Assembly: GCA_028696185.1 (NCBI GenBank)
Contig: JAQVHL010000001.1
Span: 89,383-153,382, forward strand
Reading direction: 5' to 3'
From: Halothiobacillaceae bacterium
GTDB taxonomy: Bacteria > Pseudomonadota > Gammaproteobacteria > Halothiobacillales > Halothiobacillaceae
DNA length: 64,000 bases
A program made the position numbers and the translations under genes. The first letter of the stretch is position 1, and each line of letters opens with the position of its first letter. Shown here one piece after another: positions 1 to 8,945 of the stretch. Under the pieces are notes generated by a model, which saw only the letters and a list, made by a program, of their open reading frames with translations, searched no databases and was not told where the DNA came from.

Positions 1-17
1 CCACCGAAACAATCCAC

Positions 18-60
18 GCACAAACAGCAAGGGGGCCTATGGCCCCCTTGCTGTTTGTGC
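18..60. terminator. Long perfect palindrome downstream of uvrA (bidirectional terminator-like)
   Basis: Two perfectly complementary 20-nt arms (18-37 and 41-60) flank a 3-nt TAT loop. The core is a run of G/C and the outer part contains CTGTTTGTGC, which supplies a moderately T-rich distal arm on both strands. It lies about 115 bp beyond the uvrA stop and would also face any gene arriving from the left. Termination is inferred from structure; there is no classic long T-tract after the stem. The 115 bp between it and uvrA show no gene, only an 8-bp inverted repeat (59-66 against 156-163). Confidence 0.6.
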
Positions 61-175
61 GTCCTCATGGGCGCAGACCTGTGGGAGCAAGCCCCGCTGT
101 GAGCGGGTAAGCGTGAGCAAGGTGAAGGGCAAGGGCATGAGGGGGTGAGTGTGTGGAGGACGCGTGGATCGCACG

Positions 176-3010
176 TCAAGCGGTGTTCAATAGCCGCGCC
201 AGATAGCGGCCGGTATGCGACTGTGGATGGGCCGCTACTTCTTCTGGGGGGCCTTGGGCGATGATGCGTCCGCCTCCGTTGCCGCCTTCCGGCCCCAGAT
301 CGATGACCCAGTCTGCCGTTTTGATGACGTCCAGGTTGTGTTCGATGATTACCACGGTGTTGCCGTGCTCGCGCAAGGTGTGCAACACGCGCAGCAGTTG
401 TGCGACATCGTGGAAATGCAGGCCCGTGGTGGGCTCGTCGAGGATGTAGAGGGTACGTCCGGTATCGCGCTTGGAAAGCTCGCGGGCGAGCTTCACCCGC
501 TGGGCCTCCCCGCCGGAGAGTGTCGTGGCGTTCTGGCCCAGGCGGATATAGCCCAGACCCACTTCCATCAAGGTCTCCAGTTTGCGGTGTATGGCGGGAA
601 CCGCGCTGAAAAAGGCGGTTGCGTCCTCTATGGTCATGTCCAGAACATCGGCAATCGTCTTTCCCTTGTAGCGGATGTCCAGGGTTTCGCGGTTGTAGCG
701 CTGGCCATGACAGACATCGCAGGGGACGTACATGTCTGGCAGGAAGTGCATTTCAACCTTGATGACGCCATCGCCCTGGCAGGCTTCGCAACGTCCACCT
801 TTGACATTGAAGGAAAAGCGTCCTGGCGAATAGCCCCGCGAGCGTGCTTCGGCCGTGCCGGCAAACAGTTCGCGTATGGGGGTGAACAGGCCCGTATAGG
901 TGGCGGGGTTGGACCGGGGGGTGCGTCCGATGGGGCTTTGATCAATGTCGATCACTTTATCGAAGAAGTCCATGCCTTCATGGCGTTCGTAGCAGGCCGG
1001 CGATTCACTCGCGCCGTTCAGGGCCTGCGCCGCGAGGCGGTACAGCGTGTCGTTGATGAGCGTGGATTTGCCGGAGCCGGAGACCCCCGTGACACAGACC
1101 AGAAGTCCAACCGGAATTTCCAGCGTGTCGCCTTGCAGGTTGTTTCCTGTCGCGCCGTAAAGCCGGAAGATGCGCTGGGGGTCCGGCATAGGCCTGTTCT
1201 GGGGTACGTCAATGCGCACACGCCCGGAAAGGTACTGGCCGGTAAGTGAGTCGGGATGGGCGGCAATGGCCGCCGGTGCCCCGCTGGCAATGACCTGCCC
1301 CCCATGCACCCCGGCGCCTGGGCCAATGTCCACAACATGGTCGGCGGCACGGATGGCATCCTCGTCGTGTTCGACAACGATTACGGTATTGCCCAGATCA
1401 CGCAGATAGGTCAGGGTCGCGAGCAGGCGGTCGTTATCACGCTGGTGCAGACCGATGGAGGGTTCGTCGAGGATGTAGGTGACGCCAACGAGTCCCGAAC
1501 CAATCTGACTGGCGAGACGGATACGCTGGGCTTCACCGCCAGACAGGGTCTCCGCGCTGCGATCCAGCGAGAGATAGTTGAGGCCGACATTGACCAGAAA
1601 GCCCAGACGCGCTTCGATTTCGCGTGCGATTCGCGCGGCGATCTCTGCCTTGTTTCCTTCAAGCTGCAGCTCGCGGAAGAAGTTCAGTGTTTGATCTATG
1701 GGCAGGCGCGTCAGGGCGGGCAGGCTCTGCCCGCCAACAAAAACATGGCGGGCAGCCAGATTCAGGCGCGTGCCGCAGCAGCTCGCGCAGGGCTGCTCGG
1801 AAAGGTATTTCGCCAGTTCCTCGCGCACGGCCTGGGAGTCGGTCTCCCGGTAGCGGCGCTCCATGTTGGGCAGGATGCCCTCGAAGGCATGCACCCGAAG
1901 GCTGGTTTTGCCGCGCTCTCCCAGGTAGCTGAAGGCGATTTCCTCCTGCCCGCTGCCGTAAAGAACGGCCTGGCGAACCTGCTCGGGCAGGGCGTTGAAG
2001 GGGGTTTCAGGGTCGAAATCGTAGTGCCGCCCCAGCGATTGCACGATCTGGAAGTAATAGGCATTGCGCCGGTCCCAGCCACGTACGGCGCCGGCGGCCA
2101 GAGACAGTTCGGGGTGAACCACGACCTTGTCCGGGTCGAAAAACTGGCGTGTGCCCAGCCCATCACAGCTGGGGCAGGCACCGGCCGGGTTGTTGAAGGA
2201 AAACAAGCGCGGTTCAAGTTCGGTCAGGGCATAGCCGCAGACAGGGCAGGCATGGCGTGCCGAGAAGTCAATGGTCTCGCCTTCCTCGCCCTCCATCGGT
2301 GCGATGCGTGCCCGACCGTCAGCAAGTCGCAGCGCCGTTTCAAAGGACTCTGCCAGACGCAGGCCCAGGTCAGAGCGGACCTTGAAGCGATCCACCACCA
2401 CCTCGATGGTGTTCTTGGCCTTGGGGTCGAGCTCCGGCACGGCGTCGATTTCATGGACCTCGCCATTGATCCGCACGCGTAGAAAGCCTTGAGCGCGCCA
2501 TTCATCGAAAAGCTTGCTGTGTTCACCCTTGCGGCCGACGATGACCGGGGCCAGCAGCATGAGACGCCGGCCTTCCGGGGTGATGAGCACCTGGTCTACC
2601 ATCTGGCTGACCGTCTGCGCCTCCAATACCGTGTCGTGCTCGGGGCAGCGCGGTGTTCCGGCACGCGCGAACAGCAGGCGAAGGTAGTCGTAGATTTCCG
2701 TGACGGTGCCGACCGTCGAGCGCGGATTGTGCGAGGTGGTTTTCTGTTCGATGGAGATGGCCGGAGACAGGCCTTCGATGTGGTCTACATCGGGTTTTTC
2801 CATCATCGAAAGAAATTGCCGCGCATACGCCGATAGTGATTCGACGTAACGACGCTGCCCTTCCGCGAACAGCGTGTCAAAGGCGAGAGAGGACTTGCCC
2901 GAACCGGACAGGCCGGTAATGACGGTGAGTTTTTCCCGGGGAATATCCAGGTCGATGTTCTTGAGGTTGTGCGTGCGCGCGCCGCGGATGCGGATGAACG
3001 GATCGGCCAT
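176..3010 (-). CDS. uvrA: UvrABC excinuclease subunit A
   Basis: UvrA is the damage-recognition ATPase of nucleotide excision repair; as a dimer it loads UvrB on DNA lesions in the cytoplasm. The 944-aa protein has the expected tandem ABC design: first Walker [10 protein letters not shown] near residues 33-41, a CPVC...CPSC zinc module near 255-285, an [14 protein letters not shown] signature, a second Walker [10 protein letters not shown], a second zinc module (CEAC...CDVC) and a second [12 protein letters not shown] signature. I start it at the ATG at 3010 ([10 protein letters not shown]), where the family begins; an in-frame start 8 codons upstream gives a non-conserved extension. It is divergent from ssb, as in E. 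coli, with an SOS-like box between them. No defects are visible. Confidence 0.98.
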   Translation of the reverse strand: MADPFIRIRGARTHNLKNIDLDIPREKLTVITGLSGSGKSSLAFDTLFAEGQRRYVESLSAYARQFLSMMEKPDVDHIEGLSPAISIEQKTTSHNPRSTVGTVTEIYDYLRLLFARAGTPRCPEHDTVLEAQTVSQMVDQVLITPEGRRLMLLAPVIVGRKGEHSKLFDEWRAQGFLRVRINGEVHEIDAVPELDPKAKNTIEVVVDRFKVRSDLGLRLAESFETALRLADGRARIAPMEGEEGETIDFSARHACPVCGYALTELEPRLFSFNNPAGACPSCDGLGTRQFFDPDKVVVHPELSLAAGAVRGWDRRNAYYFQIVQSLGRHYDFDPETPFNALPEQVRQAVLYGSGQEEIAFSYLGERGKTSLRVHAFEGILPNMERRYRETDSQAVREELAKYLSEQPCASCCGTRLNLAARHVFVGGQSLPALTRLPIDQTLNFFRELQLEGNKAEIAARIAREIEARLGFLVNVGLNYLSLDRSAETLSGGEAQRIRLASQIGSGLVGVTYILDEPSIGLHQRDNDRLLATLTYLRDLGNTVIVVEHDEDAIRAADHVVDIGPGAGVHGGQVIASGAPAAIAAHPDSLTGQYLSGRVRIDVPQNRPMPDPQRIFRLYGATGNNLQGDTLEIPVGLLVCVTGVSGSGKSTLINDTLYRLAAQALNGASESPACYERHEGMDFFDKVIDIDQSPIGRTPRSNPATYTGLFTPIRELFAGTAEARSRGYSPGRFSFNVKGGRCEACQGDGVIKVEMHFLPDMYVPCDVCHGQRYNRETLDIRYKGKTIADVLDMTIEDATAFFSAVPAIHRKLETLMEVGLGYIRLGQNATTLSGGEAQRVKLARELSKRDTGRTLYILDEPTTGLHFHDVAQLLRVLHTLREHGNTVVIIEHNLDVIKTADWVIDLGPEGGNGGGRIIAQGPPEEVAAHPQSHTGRYLARLLNTA

Positions 3011-3035
3011 GTGGGTAACCGTGGGGCTGGGCAAA

Positions 3036-3051
3036 CTGCTATATTAAGCAG
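3036..3051. promoter_or_regulatory. Candidate LexA (SOS) box between uvrA and ssb
   Basis: The sequence CTGCTATATTAAGCAG fits CTG-N10-CAG, the spacing of the gammaproteobacterial LexA operator, with an AT-rich core. The palindrome extends one base each side (ACTGCT...AGCAGT). Its place between divergent uvrA and ssb matches the E. coli arrangement, where LexA controls both. The fourth position of each arm is C/G rather than the usual T/A, so affinity may be reduced. The box is seen directly; LexA binding is inferred. Confidence 0.65.
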
Positions 3052-3122
3052 TCATGCCCGTTGCGGGCAAAACGGTTTTGCGGTTTTCCGCTCAGGGCGG
3101 AACAGCTTGAGGAGAGGGTGAG

Positions 3123-3677
3123 ATGGCGCGTGGCGTGAACAAGGTCATTCTGGTTGGCAATCTGGGGGCGGACCCCGAAGTTCGCTACATGCCCAGTGGC
3201 GGGCAGATCACCAATGTCCGTCTGGCGACCAGTGAGAGCTGGAGAGACAAGGCCAGCGGCGACATGCAGGAACGTACCGAATGGCATCGGGTCGTGTTTT
3301 TCGGGAAACTGGCGGAAATCGCCGGTGAATACTGCCGCAAGGGCAGCCAGATCTATGTCGAGGGCAGTCTGCGTACACGCAAATGGCAGGACCAGAGCGG
3401 TCAGGACCGTTACTCCACGGAAATCGTTGCCAGCGAAATGCAGCTTCTGGGGGGGCGGACGGGGGCTGGCGCCGCTGGGCAGGGCTACGGTGGGGGCGGA
3501 ATGGATGACTACGAGCGCATGCCCGCGCGCGGTGGCGAGAGCAACTACGCCGCGCCGCGAGAAAACGCACCGCGTCGCGAAGCGCCTCCGGCTCGCCCGT
3601 CCTCCTCGCCCCCGGCAGCCCAGGATAATTATGGCGGTTATGGCGAAGCCTTCGGCGACGACGACATTCCCTTCTAG
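3123..3677 (+). CDS. ssb: Single-stranded DNA-binding protein
   Basis: SSB coats single-stranded DNA during replication, recombination and repair and recruits partners through its C-terminal tip. The 184-aa protein starts [23 protein letters not shown], the standard OB-fold beginning, with the OB fold over about residues 1-110 and a Gly/Pro/Arg-rich linker. It ends in the acidic peptide DDDIPF that binds SSB partners. A GAGGAGAGGGTGAG stretch just before the ATG is a strong ribosome-binding site. It is divergent from uvrA, shares the candidate SOS box, and is followed 33 bp later by the caxA-like gene. Confidence 0.98.
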   Translation: MARGVNKVILVGNLGADPEVRYMPSGGQITNVRLATSESWRDKASGDMQERTEWHRVVFFGKLAEIAGEYCRKGSQIYVEGSLRTRKWQDQSGQDRYSTEIVASEMQLLGGRTGAGAAGQGYGGGGMDDYERMPARGGESNYAAPRENAPRREAPPARPSSSPPAAQDNYGGYGEAFGDDDIPF

Positions 3678-3710
3678 GATTTACCCTGGCGCAAGTGAAA
3701 GAGTAGGTTC

Positions 3711-4691
3711 ATGTTCGCGCTGCTCCCTGCTTTTGCCGCCGTTGCGGTCGGGCTGATCGCCCTGGCCTGGAGCGCGGACCGTTTTGTGGAGGGAGCGGCG
3801 GTGACCGCACGTCATCTGGGGGTTCCCGCGCTGCTGGTGGGGATGCTGGTGATTGGTTTTGGCACCTCTGCTCCGGAGCTCCTGGTGTCCGTCACGGCCG
3901 CCGGGCAGGGAAATGCGGCGCTCGCGCTGGGTAACGCCATTGGCTCCAATATCGTCAATATTGCGCTTATCCTCGGGTTGACGGCGGTTATTGCTCCGAT
4001 AGCCGTGCATTCGGGCATCATTCGCCGGGAAATCCCGCTTCTTATGGCGGTCACGGCGCTCTTCAGTCTGTTGGCTCTGGATGGCGGACTGACCCGTCTG
4101 GACGGAGCGCTTCTTGTTCTTGCGCTGGGCGGAATCGTCGGCTGGTCTATCTGGCAGGCCCGTCGCCATCGTGACGATGCCCTGTCCGGTGAGGTGGAGC
4201 TCAAGTTGCAAGAGGAGGCGCCCCTCACGCCCGGCCGTGCGTGGTTGTGGCTTGCCATGGGTCTGCTGGTGCTGCTGGCCAGCTCGCGCCTGCTGGTCTG
4301 GGGGGCGGTGGAAATCGCCCAAGCCTTCGGCGTCAGTGATCTGGTCATCGGCCTGACCATCGTCGCGCTGGGAACCAGCCTGCCGGAACTGGCCTCGTCC
4401 ATCGTCGCCGCCCGACGCGGCGAGCCGGATCTGGCTCTGGGCAATGTCATCGGTTCCAATCTCTTCAATACCCTGGGCGTGATTGGCGTGGCGGTGCTGA
4501 TTCAGCCCTTTGCGGTGGCGGGCGCAGTTCTGTGGCGTGATTTGCCGGTCATGATCGCCCTGACGTTGGGCATGGCGGCGATGGCCTGGGGATTCACCAG
4601 TCCGGGGCGGCTGACCCGTGTCGAAGGGGCGGTGCTGGTTTTCGCCTATCTCAGCTACACGCTCCTGCTACTGGGTACGCGCTGGCCTTGA
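3711..4691 (+). CDS. Calcium/sodium antiporter, CaCA family (YrbG/CaxA-like)
   Basis: An inner-membrane cation exchanger of 326 aa with the internal duplication of the Ca2+/cation antiporter superfamily. The two signature alpha repeats are clear: GFGTSAPELLVS followed by ALGNAIGSNIVNIALILG in the first half, and ALGTSLPELASS followed by ALGNVIGSNLFNTLGVIG in the second. The Glu in each G(T)SxPE motif and the Asn in each GSN are the ion-binding residues of the family. About ten hydrophobic segments are visible. It sits 33 bp behind ssb and its stop overlaps a possible TTG start of the next gene. The ion specificity (Ca2+/Na+ or H+) cannot be read from sequence. Confidence 0.92.
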   Translation: MFALLPAFAAVAVGLIALAWSADRFVEGAAVTARHLGVPALLVGMLVIGFGTSAPELLVSVTAAGQGNAALALGNAIGSNIVNIALILGLTAVIAPIAVHSGIIRREIPLLMAVTALFSLLALDGGLTRLDGALLVLALGGIVGWSIWQARRHRDDALSGEVELKLQEEAPLTPGRAWLWLAMGLLVLLASSRLLVWGAVEIAQAFGVSDLVIGLTIVALGTSLPELASSIVAARRGEPDLALGNVIGSNLFNTLGVIGVAVLIQPFAVAGAVLWRDLPVMIALTLGMAAMAWGFTSPGRLTRVEGAVLVFAYLSYTLLLLGTRWP

Positions 4692-4732
4692 ACGAGAAAA
4701 ACGCTTTTCGTGCCGAGCTTGCGGACGGGGGA

Positions 4733-5461
4733 ATGTCGGACGGTGAGGGGGCTCGCCTTGGCATTGCTCAAGCCCGTGCCTTGCAGACGCGCTGGGCAGC
4801 CGCCATCGAGAGGGAAGACCGCTGGGTCGAGCCGCGCTGCGTGGTGGGGGTGGATGTGGGATTCGAGGCGCGAGGACAGATAACGCGCGGTGCGGCGGTG
4901 CGCTTCGATGTGCCGAGCCGGACAGCGCGGGAGGCGGTGCTTGCGCGCGGGCCAACAGGTTTTCCTTATGTGCCGGGATTGTTGTCGTTTCGAGAGGCGC
5001 CTGCCCTGCTGGCAGCCCTGTCCGCGATGGAGGCGGTCCCGGATTGCCTGATCTGCGACGGGCAGGGCATTGCCCATCCTCGCCGTTTCGGCATTGCCTG
5101 TCATCTGGGGCTGGCGCTGGATTGTCCAAGTATCGGGGTGGCTAAATCGATACTGGTCGGTCAGGCGCAGACGCCACCGGATGTGCGTGGCGCCTGGACC
5201 CCCTTGGTCGATCAGGGGGACGTGATCGGTGCGGCCTTGCGCACGCGTGTGGGTGTGAAGCCCGTTTATGTGTCGGTCGGTCACCGTGTGTCGTTGCAGA
5301 CGGCGCTGGATTGGGTCATGGCCTGGGTGACGCGCTACCGTTTGCCGGATCCGGTGCGGCTGGCGGACCGGATGGCATCACGGCGCGGGGAAGTGCCTTT
5401 CGCGGTGCGTGAGGTGTTTTTCGGGCAACATCCAGTTAGCGCGGACGGGGCTTTCTGTTAG
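4733..5461 (+). CDS. nfi: Endonuclease V (deoxyinosine 3'-endonuclease)
   Basis: Endonuclease V nicks DNA one nucleotide 3' to deoxyinosine and starts repair of deaminated adenine. The 242-aa product has the family landmarks: GVDVGF with the first catalytic Asp, PYVPGLLSFRE with the catalytic Glu, CDGQGIAHPRRFGIACHLG with the next Asp, then PSIGVAKSIL and GHRVSLQTALDWV. I prefer the ATG at 4733 because it gives the usual length and has a G-rich stretch just upstream. The reading frame is open to a TTG at 4688 that overlaps the previous stop, which would add 15 residues. Translational coupling with the antiporter gene is possible in either case. Confidence 0.94.
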   Translation: MSDGEGARLGIAQARALQTRWAAAIEREDRWVEPRCVVGVDVGFEARGQITRGAAVRFDVPSRTAREAVLARGPTGFPYVPGLLSFREAPALLAALSAMEAVPDCLICDGQGIAHPRRFGIACHLGLALDCPSIGVAKSILVGQAQTPPDVRGAWTPLVDQGDVIGAALRTRVGVKPVYVSVGHRVSLQTALDWVMAWVTRYRLPDPVRLADRMASRRGEVPFAVREVFFGQHPVSADGAFC

Positions 5462-5499
5462 TCTTTCCGGATTCCCCCTATTTTTCTCAGGCTGCCGGT

Positions 5500-6282
5500 A
5501 TGAGCGAGATGCCCGACCTTGATGCGCAACGTCCTGCCCGTCCACGTCGCCGGGCAATCTATCTGTTGCCCAATCTGTTCACCACGGCGGCGCTGTTCGC
5601 GGGTTTCTACGCCATCATCGCCGCCCTGTCCGGACGCTTCGAGGCGGCGGCGGTGGCGGTGTTCGTGGCCATGATCCTCGACGGGCTCGATGGCCGTGTC
5701 GCGCGCCTGACCAATACCCAGAGCGAGTTCGGCGTTCAGTATGACAGCCTGTCGGATGTAATTTCCTTCGGTATGGCGCCTGCGTTGGTGATGTATCAGT
5801 GGTCGCTCGTGCATCTGGCCGGGGAATTCAGTTTCGGCGGCAAGCTGGCCTGGCTTGCCGCCTTTGTCTATGTGGCCGGCGCCGCCCTGCGTCTGGCGCG
5901 CTTCAATGTGCAGGTGCATGTGGTGGACAAGCGCTTTTTCATCGGTCTGGCCAGCCCGGCGGCGGCGGCGCTGATGATGGGGATGGTGTGGATGGGGGTG
6001 GACGAGAATGTGCCTGGGCGCGAGCTGATGCTGTTGTCGCTGGTGGTGACGCTCGCCGCCGGGCTGCTGATGGTGAGCAATTTCCCCTACTACAGCTTCA
6101 AGGCGCTGGATCTGCGGCGCAGCGTGCCGTTCATCGTGGTGCTGGCGCTGGTGCTGTTTTTCGTGATCGCCGCCAGCGATCCGCCGAAGGTGCTGTTCGG
6201 CTTCTTCCTGCTTTATGCCTTGTCCGGCCCGCTGGTGGGGCTGCTACGCTGGCGTCGCCGTCGCCGTCGCGAGGCCGCCTGA
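5500..6282 (+). CDS. pssA: CDP-diacylglycerol-serine O-phosphatidyltransferase
   Basis: This inner-membrane enzyme makes phosphatidylserine, the precursor of phosphatidylethanolamine, from CDP-diacylglycerol and L-serine. The 260-aa protein has the CDP-alcohol phosphotransferase motif (DGLDGRVAR, then G-x3-D-x3-D in FGVQYDSLSD) near residues 64-90 and about seven or eight hydrophobic segments. A basic N-terminal stretch (RPRRR) precedes the first helix, and the C-terminus is Arg-rich. It belongs to the membrane (type II, B. subtilis-like) PssA group rather than the E. coli peripheral form. The pssA-leuA order is common in beta- and gammaproteobacteria. Two terminator-like hairpins follow it. 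Confidence 0.95.
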   Translation: MSEMPDLDAQRPARPRRRAIYLLPNLFTTAALFAGFYAIIAALSGRFEAAAVAVFVAMILDGLDGRVARLTNTQSEFGVQYDSLSDVISFGMAPALVMYQWSLVHLAGEFSFGGKLAWLAAFVYVAGAALRLARFNVQVHVVDKRFFIGLASPAAAALMMGMVWMGVDENVPGRELMLLSLVVTLAAGLLMVSNFPYYSFKALDLRRSVPFIVVLALVLFFVIAASDPPKVLFGFFLLYALSGPLVGLLRWRRRRRREAA

Positions 6283-6336
6283 GCCTGCATGTATGGCGTG
6301 CGGGCGCCCTTCGCCTGTATAGTCATGCGTCTTGCG

Positions 6337-6358
6337 GACGGCGTGTGGGCCGTCTTTT
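6337..6358 (+). terminator. Intrinsic terminator-like hairpin after pssA
   Basis: A 6-bp stem GACGGC/GCCGTC with loop GTGTGG is followed directly by TTTTGTCTTT. It lies 54 bp beyond the pssA stop and 48 bp before leuA, so it can end the pssA transcript or act as a leaky attenuator for leuA. I found no leucine-rich leader peptide in front of it. Confidence 0.6.
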
Positions 6359-6369
6359 GTCTTTACTTC

Positions 6370-6391
6370 CGGCGGCCCGGCCCGCCGTTTT
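6370..6391 (+). terminator. Second hairpin plus T-run immediately before leuA
   Basis: A 6-bp GC-only stem CGGCGG/CCGCCG with loop CCCGGC is followed by TTTT and ends only 15 bp before the leuA ATG. Tandem placement with the hairpin at 6337 suggests strong termination or control of leuA expression. The region just before the leuA start lacks a clear purine-rich ribosome-binding site. The regulatory role is inferred. Confidence 0.45.
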
Positions 6392-6406
6392 GATCGGTAC
6401 CGACTT

Positions 6407-7954
6407 ATGAGCGTCAAAGACAAACTCTTCATTTTCGACACCACCTTGCGCGATGGCGAGCAGAGTCCCGGTGCGTCGATGACGCGCGACGAGAAGGTGC
6501 GCATAGCCAAGGCACTGGAGCGCATGCGGGTGGACGTGATCGAGGCCGGGTTCCCGATCGCAAGCCCCGGTGACTTCGAGGCCGTACAGGCCGTGGCGGC
6601 GGCAGTGAAGGAAAGCACGGTCTGCGGTTTGTCCCGTGCCCTGGACAAGGACATCGACCGGGCGGGTGAAGCCCTGAAGCCTGCGGCGCGTTCGCGCATT
6701 CACACCTTTATCGCCACCAGCCCGATTCACATGCAGATGAAGCTGCGCATGACGCCGGACGAAGTGGTGGAGCAGGCCATACGTGCGGTGAAGCGCGCGC
6801 GGCAGTACACCGACGATGTGGAATTTTCCGCCGAGGACGCGGGGCGTTCGGAGCTCGACTTCCTGTGTCGGGTGATCGAGGCCGCCATCGATGCCGGGGC
6901 TACGACGATCAATATTCCCGATACCGTGGGTTACAACATCCCTCAGCAGTTCGGGGAAACCATCCGTCAGTTGATCGAGCGCGTGCCCAATTCGGACAAG
7001 GCCGTGTTCTCCGTGCATTGCCATAACGACCTGGGGCTGGCTGTGGCCAACTCGCTGGCCGGGGTGCTCAATGGCGCCCGTCAGATCGAGTGCACCATCA
7101 ACGGACTGGGGGAGCGGGCCGGTAATACGGCGCTGGAAGAGGTGGTCATGGCGGTGCGCACCCGCCAGGACGTGTTCGCCTGCGACACGACTATCGATAC
7201 CACGCAGATCGTGTCGACCTCGCGTCTGGTGTCGACCATCACCGGTTTTCCCGTGCAACCGAACAAGGCCATCGTCGGTGCCAATGCCTTCGCGCATGAG
7301 TCCGGCATCCACCAGGACGGCGTGCTCAAGCATAGGGAAACCTACGAGATCATGCGCGCCGAAGATGTGGGCTGGACCGCGAACCGCATCGTGCTGGGCA
7401 AGCACTCCGGTCGCAATGCCTTTCGCACCCGTCTCAAGGAACTGGGCATCGAGTTCGCGTCCGAGGCCGAACTCAATGAGTCTTTCGAGAAGTTCAAGGT
7501 GCTGGCGGACAAGAAGCACGAAATCTTCGATGAGGACATCCAGGCGCTGGTCAGCACGGCCTCGACGGTGGAGCCGGAATATGTGCGTCTGGTTTCTCTG
7601 CATGTCTGCTCCGAAACCGGCGAGACGCCGCTGGCGCGTGTCGTGCTGTTGATCGACGGGCATGAGCAGGCGGCCGAGTGCGAGGGCGGCGGTCCGGTGG
7701 ACGCGACTTTCAAGTGCATCGAAAAACTGCTAGAAAGCGGTGCCAACCTGCAGCTTTATTCGGTGAACAACATCACCAGCGGAACGGACGCGCAGGGGGA
7801 AGTTACCGTGCGTCTGGAAAAGGCCGGGCGTATCGTCAATGGTCAGGGCGCAGACACGGATATCGTCATCGCCTCCGCCAAGGCATATATCAATGCGCTG
7901 AACCGCGTGTTGCTGCCGGAGTCCCGTCAGCATCCCCAGTTGGGCGATGTTTGA
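6407..7954 (+). CDS. leuA: 2-isopropylmalate synthase
   Basis: LeuA makes the first committed step of leucine synthesis, condensing acetyl-CoA with 2-ketoisovalerate in the cytoplasm. The 515-aa protein has the HMGL-like catalytic barrel: [17 protein letters not shown] near residue 10, and the metal-binding [13 protein letters not shown] segment. The C-terminal third is a LeuA regulatory/dimerisation domain (from about residue 390), the site of leucine feedback in this family. I start it at the ATG at 6407 ([13 protein letters not shown]), which matches the family; the frame is open further upstream through the hairpins but that part is not conserved. Confidence 0.97.
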   Translation: MSVKDKLFIFDTTLRDGEQSPGASMTRDEKVRIAKALERMRVDVIEAGFPIASPGDFEAVQAVAAAVKESTVCGLSRALDKDIDRAGEALKPAARSRIHTFIATSPIHMQMKLRMTPDEVVEQAIRAVKRARQYTDDVEFSAEDAGRSELDFLCRVIEAAIDAGATTINIPDTVGYNIPQQFGETIRQLIERVPNSDKAVFSVHCHNDLGLAVANSLAGVLNGARQIECTINGLGERAGNTALEEVVMAVRTRQDVFACDTTIDTTQIVSTSRLVSTITGFPVQPNKAIVGANAFAHESGIHQDGVLKHRETYEIMRAEDVGWTANRIVLGKHSGRNAFRTRLKELGIEFASEAELNESFEKFKVLADKKHEIFDEDIQALVSTASTVEPEYVRLVSLHVCSETGETPLARVVLLIDGHEQAAECEGGGPVDATFKCIEKLLESGANLQLYSVNNITSGTDAQGEVTVRLEKAGRIVNGQGADTDIVIASAKAYINALNRVLLPESRQHPQLGDV

Positions 7955-7962
7955 GTTCTGCC

Positions 7963-8364
7963 ATGTCACTTTCCCGTGAGGCGGTGCTCGCCGTGCTGGG
8001 CATAGAGCGTTGGCGTGAGCGCGCGCCAGCGGTGGCGCCCATCCTTGCCGAACCGACAGGGGAGCGCGTGGCGCCTGAGGTGCTGCGGCTGATTCATCCC
8101 GATACCCTCAGCGAGGCGGCGGCTCGCTTGCTGGAGGACATCGCACGTGCCCTGCAGAGCGCGCCGCTGCCGATGGAACGTGTCGCGCTGCCCGCGGGCG
8201 CCGCCTTGCCCGTCGGGTCTGAGGTAAACCTGTTGTTCGGCCTGACGGTCGCGCCGGGTGAGTCCGGCGAGGCCCTGCCCGCGCTCGATGCGCTGCTGGC
8301 CTCGCCCGAGCGCAAGGCCGAGCTCTGGCGCCGTTTGCGTCCGCTGGTCGCCACTGTCCGCTGA
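7963..8364 (+). CDS. holD: DNA polymerase III psi subunit-like protein (HolD)
   Basis: This 133-aa protein resembles the psi subunit, which links the clamp loader to chi and SSB. By eye it matches E. coli HolD in order: an N-terminal LGIERW (LGITQW in E. coli), a central DIARAL-x5-P...LP-x-GAALPVGSE (DVLRAL...MLPQGSH), and a C-terminal PALDALLASPERKAELW (PALTDLRANPTARAALW). Position supports it: it directly precedes rimI, with its TGA overlapping the rimI ATG, as holD precedes rimI in E. coli. The family is short and poorly conserved, so the call rests on my remembered alignment plus synteny. The gene begins 8 bp after leuA. Confidence 0.8.
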   Translation: MSLSREAVLAVLGIERWRERAPAVAPILAEPTGERVAPEVLRLIHPDTLSEAAARLLEDIARALQSAPLPMERVALPAGAALPVGSEVNLLFGLTVAPGESGEALPALDALLASPERKAELWRRLRPLVATVR

Positions 8365-8837
8365 TGCGTCTGCCTTATCGACATCCGCTCTCCATTCGTT
8401 CGATCCGCGAGGATGATCTGCCGGGGATCATGGCGGTTGAAGTCGACGCTTATCCGTTTCCATGGAGCGAAGGCTTGTTCCGTGACTGTCTGGCGGCGGG
8501 GTACGACGGCTGGCTCGTGCATGAGCGCGGGGATGTGGTGGCGTATGCCATTGTCATGCGCGTCATCGACGAAGCGCATCTGCTCAATCTCTGTGTCGCG
8601 CCTCACTGGCAGGGCCAGGGGATCGGGCGTGCGCTCATCGAATGGCTGAAGAAGCAGCTGTCCGGTGCGGGGGCGGTCAGCCTGTGGCTGGAGGTGCGGG
8701 AGTCGAACACCGTGGCCCAAACCTTGTACGAGCACAGCGGATTCATGCGGGTGGGCGAACGCAAGGGATACTACCCGGCGGGTGGTGGGCGCGAGAACGC
8801 GCATGTCATGAGCTTGACCCTGCCCGTGGCCGATTGA
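8364..8837 (+). CDS. rimI: Ribosomal protein bS18 alanine N-acetyltransferase
   Basis: RimI acetylates the N-terminal alanine of ribosomal protein S18. The 157-aa GNAT-fold protein has the acetyl-CoA loop VAPHWQGQGIGRALIEW near residues 77-93 and the later SLWLEVRESNTVAQTLYEHSGFMRVGERKGYY block typical of RimI, where the final Tyr is conserved. The start ATG overlaps the upstream stop (TGATG), implying coupled translation with the holD-like gene. A strong hairpin follows at 8886. Confidence 0.93.
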   Translation: MRLPYRHPLSIRSIREDDLPGIMAVEVDAYPFPWSEGLFRDCLAAGYDGWLVHERGDVVAYAIVMRVIDEAHLLNLCVAPHWQGQGIGRALIEWLKKQLSGAGAVSLWLEVRESNTVAQTLYEHSGFMRVGERKGYYPAGGGRENAHVMSLTLPVAD

Positions 8838-8885
8838 GGCCGTGCGCTGGGTACACGGATGGGCCAATTAGCCTCCCAGGCCGCT

Positions 8886-8916
8886 GGCGGCGGAACAGAT
8901 GTTTCCGCCGCCCTTT
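8886..8916. terminator. Hairpin between convergent rimI and slyD
   Basis: A perfect 10-bp stem GGCGGCGGAA/TTCCGCCGCC with a 7-nt loop is followed by CTTT on the plus strand, 48 bp after rimI. A second smaller inverted repeat (CGTCCG at 8921, CGGACG at 8935) lies between it and the slyD stop. It probably separates the two convergent transcription units. Confidence 0.55.
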
Positions 8917-8945
8917 GCTCCGTCCGGGATCTGACGGACGTTCGA

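Noticed and set aside
1256..2482. A 408-codon plus-strand frame within uvrA
   Set aside because: Antisense to the ABC and zinc domains of UvrA; no homology seen and no ribosome-binding site.
6289..6393. A 34-codon frame through the leuA leader as a leucine leader peptide
   Set aside because: It has only two Leu codons, not clustered, and no ribosome site; it spans both hairpins.
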